From assembly GCA_032622095.1 (NCBI GenBank), contig CP136063.1, positions 24,864,987-24,928,986 of the forward strand: DNA of 64,000 nt, read 5' to 3'. A program made the position numbers and the translations under genes. The notes beneath the pieces were generated by a model. That model made no database searches, was not told the DNA's origin, and saw only the letters and a list, made by a program, of their open reading frames with translations. Source of the DNA: Siphonodentalium dalli. Taxonomy: Eukaryota; Mollusca; Scaphopoda; Gadilida; Siphonodentaliidae. This document shows, piece by piece, positions 58,921-64,000 of the stretch; the first letter of the stretch is position 1; each line of letters starts with the position of its first letter.

Positions 58921-60060
58921 ATTCCAAGAGGTTTATAGTACAATTTCGCGAGCCCCGTCGTCAATTGTGCCAAATAAGCTAGAAGTGTTGCTCGAAGGCT
59001 ACAACGAAGCAAAAAATAAACCATTTAGTACAAGGGTTCAGAGTAGGATTTCGATTAGGTTTTCAAGGGGGAAATTTGGCAGTCTCCCAAAAATCTGAAG
59101 TCAGCGATCTCAAACTCGGAGGCCGTCGAAAAAAAGCTATCTAAAGAATTATTAGCACAATGAATAAAACGTCCTTTCAATGACCCGCCTTTGCCAAATC
59201 TGATAATTTCACCTTTAGGCCTAGTCGCTAAGAAAACTCCATGGCAATTTCATCATTTGTCTCACCTGGGAGGGGCTTCAGTCAATGATGGAATTCCATC
59301 AGAATTTTCGTCAGTACAATATGCCACAGTACAAGATGCCATACAAATAATAAAAAAGGGTGGGGCAAATTTTCTGGCACGACGTGACGTTTTTCAAGCT
59401 TACAGAAATCTTCCAATACACAAAGACGACCTTCACCTGTTGGGTTTCAAGTGGAAAGGTCAGTTTTATGTAGATACAGCACTCCCAATGGGAGCAGCCA
59501 GTAGTGCACGATTATTTGAGGAATTCAGTTCCGCATTAGAATGGATAGCGGCCAAAAAATGGGGTATAAAAATGGTGCACATGATTTCCTTATTTTGGCA
59601 GGGTCAGAGACGATATGTCAAAGATCATTAAATCTATTTTTAGCTATGTTCAATTTCATCGGTTTGCCGATGGCCCCCCGAAAAAACCGTGGGTCCAGAC
59701 AGAGTATTGACTTTCTTAGGCATAGAGCTTGATACTATTAATATGTTAGCTCGGATACCGGAAGAAAAAATTATTGACGCTACTGCCCAAATAAAAAACT
59801 TCCTGGGGAGGAAAAAAGCGATGCTTCGCGAAATTAATGGGCCTAATAGGGGGGTTCTTAATTTTATGTGCTGTGTAATAATTCGGGAGAATGTTTTTGC
59901 GTAGATTGATTAACCTGACATTGAAGGTCAGTAAACCGGATTTCAAAATTCGGCTATCTAATCAGGTAAAAGCGGACTTAAAGTTTGGTAATCATTTTTC
60001 GACGGTTTTAATGGGAACACGTTTTTTCATCATGAATCCAAATGGATCAGCAGTCCGAAA
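58921..60060 (+). pseudogene. Reverse transcriptase of YR retrotransposon, copy 2
   Basis: Shares the internal TGA and the frame break at the double-Asp box with copy 1. It adds two single-base homopolymer gains: C6 instead of C5 at 59674-59679 (in the GLPMAP codons) and G6 instead of G5 near 59849-59854. Both further shift the frame. Confidence 0.85.
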
Positions 60061-60508
60061 CTGAGCCTCTACACGGACGCCGCAAAATCAAAAGGTTTTG
60101 CAGCCCTCTTCGGTAATAAATGGACGTTCGGCCATTTCAAATCTGCCGATCATAGTATCGCGGTGTTAAAGAGTTGTATCCAATCGTTTTGGCTTTAAAT
60201 ATTTGGGGCCACGAGCTGAAAAATAAAAAGTTGCTAATTTTTTGTGATAATGAAGCGGTAGTGACCGTTATTAACAAACAAACGGCCAAAGATCGAGAAT
60301 TATTGTCGCTTTTGAGGAAGTTGGTAATAGTAACTTTAATTCACAATATTCAATTCCGTGCTCAACACATCCTGGAGTTAACAATGTATTAGCAGATACT
60401 CTCTCTCGTTTGCAGGTAGAGAGATTCAAACAAATAGCAGTGGGATTTCAAGCAGAACCCGAGGGGATCCCGGAACACCTGGCGTTGGAGAACGTAATCA
60501 AATTTTAG
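60061..60508 (+). pseudogene. RNase H of YR retrotransposon, copy 2
   Basis: Same four acidic positions as copy 1. The junction before ELYPI reads 'gttaaagag' instead of 'gttatggag', and the frame is broken there in both. Confidence 0.8.
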
Positions 60509-60515
60509 TATCTCT

Positions 60516-61237
60516 GTTGAATCACTCATTGGCCAACAACTCACGGACAACGTATGTCAGAGCAGGCAACTATTTAGTCAATTTTGCGACCAGTTTGAGT
60601 TAACGATACAGCTACCAATAGATCAAGCCACATTGCTATACTTTATGGCACACCTCGTTAACAGAAAATACAGCCCCAGCACCATTACCACTTCTATTTC
60701 TGCCTTGTCCTCCTTGCACAAAATTAGAGGGTTGCCGGACCCATCTACCATCTTCTTGGTCAAGAAAATATTAGCAGCAGCTCACCGTATTAATCCATCG
60801 AAGGAAGTCAGACTCCCAATCACTAAGTTGTTGCTTTCGCGACTGACTGCGGCATTAATTTTTAAAGGAACACTGTTTGGATGATGCATACCTCAAAGTA
60901 TTGTTCAAATGTTTATTCACGTTTGCTTTTTTTTGCTTTCGCTCGGATAGGCGAGCTGTGTACCTTGGGTCCCACTGAATCAGGTAGAGTAATCCAAGTT
61001 GAGGACTTGGAAATGGGCCCTACATCAGTCATAGTAATATTCAGATACTTCAAGCATAATTCGAATAACACTCCACATTATATAAAATTGAGAAGACAGG
61101 AAAGTAAAGCAATCTGTCCGATATTTAATCTGCAATCATACCTCCAACATCGACCAAAAATTCAAGGTCCCCTCTTTATTGGGGTTACATGGAATGATGT
61201 GGTGACAAGACATGAGGGAAACTCTACATTAAACACC
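60516..61237 (+). pseudogene. Tyrosine recombinase N-terminal and core part, copy 2
   Basis: More intact than copy 1. The C-run near 60740 has three C, so an uninterrupted frame (60633-60884) covers LLYFMAHLVNRKYSPSTI to LTAALIFKGTLFG. The Arg of FARIGEL is at 60944-60946. The C-terminal part equivalent to 17030-17224 would lie beyond the window. Confidence 0.82.
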
Positions 61238-61255
61238 GACCCCAGATCTGGGGTC
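61238..61255. repeat. Perfect 18-bp palindrome, copy 2
   Basis: GACCCCAGATCTGGGGTC, unchanged from 12059-12076. Confidence 0.9.
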
Positions 61256-64000
61256 CTAAATATAGTAGTGGGATTTTCCAGATTCCGCTGTGGCTGTGAT
61301 TTGTTATGAAAAATAGTTCCTCTAATGTTGGTAAATCTCGTTTATTCCACGTACCATTGTGAACGTTTTCGTGTTAATAAACTAGCATAATGTTGCATTT
61401 TGCAGCATATTTCTCTACCCTTGCATTGGAGACTGAAGTCAGCCCAAACAAAAATCTGTCGGCCCTGTTCTTTGATCTCCGCGGCATCTTTGGTTGGTCC
61501 CCGGCCAGTGAAGAACAACATACCAGGCTACTCGTTTTATACTTCATTAAAATGTTTTTCTTGAATTTACGTAGCGCGTTCGGACATGTCATTCTGGTGT
61601 TAATAGCATGCATATTGGCGTTTCAATTTTTTAAATCGGACAATAATTACTTATGTTTGTCTTTATTTAATATTTCTGAGTCTCCTTGCTTACGTAAACC
61701 TAAATAAACGTGTTCCGATATATTAAAGAATAAACGAAAACGGCTCATTCGAACCTAACTAAAATGATGTATTCTAATTTGAAAGAACGGCGTAACTAAT
61801 ATTATGCATTCGTAATTTGATAGTGAGTATGGAGTTTAGAGTGATAATATATGTACATTACAATATGTGCATAGCGGTTACACAAAACTCCGATACTGGC
61901 ACATCAATAAACTTAATATACGCGTACAGTCGTAATAATAGTATCCTCATATTCTTAATAAACGCTCTTTATTCATATCGTAACAGGGGTAAACTAGTAA
62001 TAAGCGACCTTTATTGTTTCCTGTTAGAAAAAACAAACGGGAACTGATTTCGGTCTATGATTGGAACTTGAATAAGGCCTTCGGTTGTACATTGATGTCG
62101 GTAAATAAAACTATTTGACGCATTTGTCGACCTATCTAGTTTTGTTAGCACCAGACGTTAGGACCGACGTGTAATTAAATCGAGCATTTTTGGTTTTAAA
62201 TTGCCATATGGCTTCTTGTTTATGTTTGTACACGAACTGATTGTTACAATTTATTATTGTCTTTCGATAAATCGATATATATATATATATATCGATAAAT
62301 CGATATATATATTTACGTTCGTTCTAGTTCTTTTAAAATGTTTCACACCTGAATATACGGACATAGCTTATTCGAGCTTCCAAATTGTGTGTACATAATT
62401 TGGAATGTGGTATAAGATATGTCGAAATAATCCTATACAGGCTTCATATGCCATCAAAATTACTTGTCATGGTCACAGGCAATTTCCAGCTGCTTAAATG
62501 TTTTTCACTCAGAATTTAAGCAAACGCACTTTATTGCAACCATACGCTGTTGTTTGTTCGAGACACATATACATCGTGTTCAAAGTTGCATTTTGTATAA
62601 CTTACATTCGCATTTCTGAGACTTTTTACGCCCACAGAAAGGTAGTTCAGGTATTTATCGACATATTTCGACACCGCTAAATATTCAAAAGTAAATATTA
62701 TTGGGTGCATTTTGGAGCACAAACCGCCATGAAAATGATATGGTTTCTTCTGAACATTAGGTATATTATGTTAATTGAGCACTGAGTAAGTAGCTATTAC
62801 ATCATAACACGGGTCGCCGGCAGTATACTGTAAGAAGCATTCTATATACTACCATATATCAAGCACAATAAACATTTACAGCGCCGACAATAACATACGG
62901 CCGGTGTGAATATGTATGTTGGGTCGGGAAGTCGGGTGATGACACAAAAATGCACATAGTTCGTATGCAACAACTTATTTTCACAAAAATTTCAACATGT
63001 CAAAATATAAGGAGCATGACTTTTATTAACAGTACATTTATGGATATGAAATTCGCTTTCTTTAATCTTTTGTATCTAATTAATTCCAAGAATAACGATG
63101 CATCGAAATATTTAAAATTGACACAAGATGATCGATGTAATCGACAAAAAGGTACTGTTCCAGGAAAATAAAATTATTTTACAATTTCCAATTGATTTTC
63201 CTCGTACATTCTGCGTTTTACATACGCCATGATTAACGTATTTGTTCGGTTGATCTATGAGTCTATAGATCGATTAGTAGACTAATTAATATACTGTATA
63301 ATTCCCCACCATCTTGCCACCAATCGACTAGAATCATGTTTTCACAATATGTAAATGACATACCGGTACATATAGTTCTGTCGTAAGGGCGTATTACTAT
63401 GACGCAAGTCACGACTGTATGCAGGTGCCGATGTCATTAACAGTACACTATCGATACACAGACGAGAGTAATCAACAGTCTAGTGTATTAGTATTGTTAC
63501 ACCATGCAGTACACCAGACTGCTGTGAGTAATCTGGCTTGTGTATCGGTTGTGTACCATCAACAGTGTACATGGAATATACTAGTTAATAAATAACTGAC
63601 AATAAACGAAGGCCTATTATAATTACGCAAATTTAAATGGTATTACAGTGTGTTGCTTTCGACATATTTGTCGTTCTCTCTATATTAGCGCTACAATGCT
63701 ACATAGATCTCAATAATGACATCCATTTTGTTTTTATTTTCGTTAATGACATAAATAGCATTACTGAAAAACAAATTTAATTGAGTTCAACGATTGTATC
63801 TCACCCACTATTAATTTATATGAACATACCCAAACGCATCTCTGCATGGGGAAACATGCATGTTCCATCAGAAATCTTGTCCCGATCGGTCACTATACCC
63901 CAATACACCCTCCCCGTTAAAGGTACGAGAGGCATTGGCGGTGGGTATGCTGTTACAATATTCATCTCCGTCAAAAACCGTCATAACAGAAGGAAAAGTA

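Larger units (their letters stand above)
49136..64000 (+). repeat. Large near-identical direct duplication, copy 2
   Basis: Copy of 1-14849, running off the right edge of the window. To map a copy-1 element, add 49135 up to about 1480, 49183 from about 3050 to 5780, about 49179 from 6.6 to 12.5 kb, and 49151 from 13.4 kb. It holds the same repeats: tandem units at about 49806-50252, the minisatellite at about 51426-51836, the 'gataactc' unit near 57431-57778, the 7466-8010 block at about 56644-57188, and the foldback near 63443-63556. Confidence 0.98.

Overview
This window looks like non-genic DNA from an AT-rich animal genome, most likely a mollusc and probably a bivalve. The lineage call rests on familiar repeat idioms: degenerate units carrying 'gggccataactctgg' or 'gggataactc', tails of 'acggacggacagac', and elements ending in a 'tatacccc...gggggtata' hairpin. 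It is inference from remembered repeat style, not a database match. I found no convincing host protein-coding gene, tRNA or rRNA in 64 kb. Almost everything I could explain is mobile-element or satellite sequence.

The dominant structure is a long direct duplication. Positions 1-14849 recur at 49136-64000 in the same order and orientation, with a few scattered substitutions, homopolymer-length changes and indels of 47 and 23 bp. Both copies run off the window edges, so neither outer boundary is visible. The repeat period is about 49.14-49.18 kb. A recent segmental tandem duplication, an uncollapsed second haplotype, and a contig that wraps a circular molecule would all look like this.

Each copy carries a degraded tyrosine-recombinase (DIRS-group) retrotransposon at about 9.1-12.06 kb and 58.3-61.24 kb. 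It has a gag-like ORF with cysteine/histidine motifs, a reverse transcriptase, RNase H and the N-terminal part of a tyrosine recombinase, all broken by frameshifts or stops. The missing C-terminal catalytic part of a recombinase lies about 5 kb downstream at 17030-17224, so a non-coding block of about 5 kb separates two complementary halves. Pieces of that block have diverged relatives 5' of the element at 5.35-5.46 and 7.47-8.01 kb.

DNA transposons with visible ends are: a 1061-bp element (433-1493) with a 6-bp target duplication whose pre-insertion site survives in a reverse-oriented paralogue near 46.48 kb; a mariner-type MITE (4044-4172) and a larger relative whose hairpin core is amplified three times (30508-31186); a 1990-bp element with TIRs of roughly 265 bp and 8-bp target duplications (37977-39966); a TTAA-flanked MITE (42191-42332); and a GC-rich hAT-like MITE with an 8-bp target duplication (47066-47216).

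The middle 15-49 kb also holds diverged direct and inverted duplications, a near-perfect 133-bp foldback (35753-36046), a 519-bp higher-order tandem repeat (36.4-37.5 kb), and a cluster of palindromic minisatellites at 33.1-35.4 kb. The genes do not form a pathway. The only coding logic is that of the retrotransposon, and it appears inactive.
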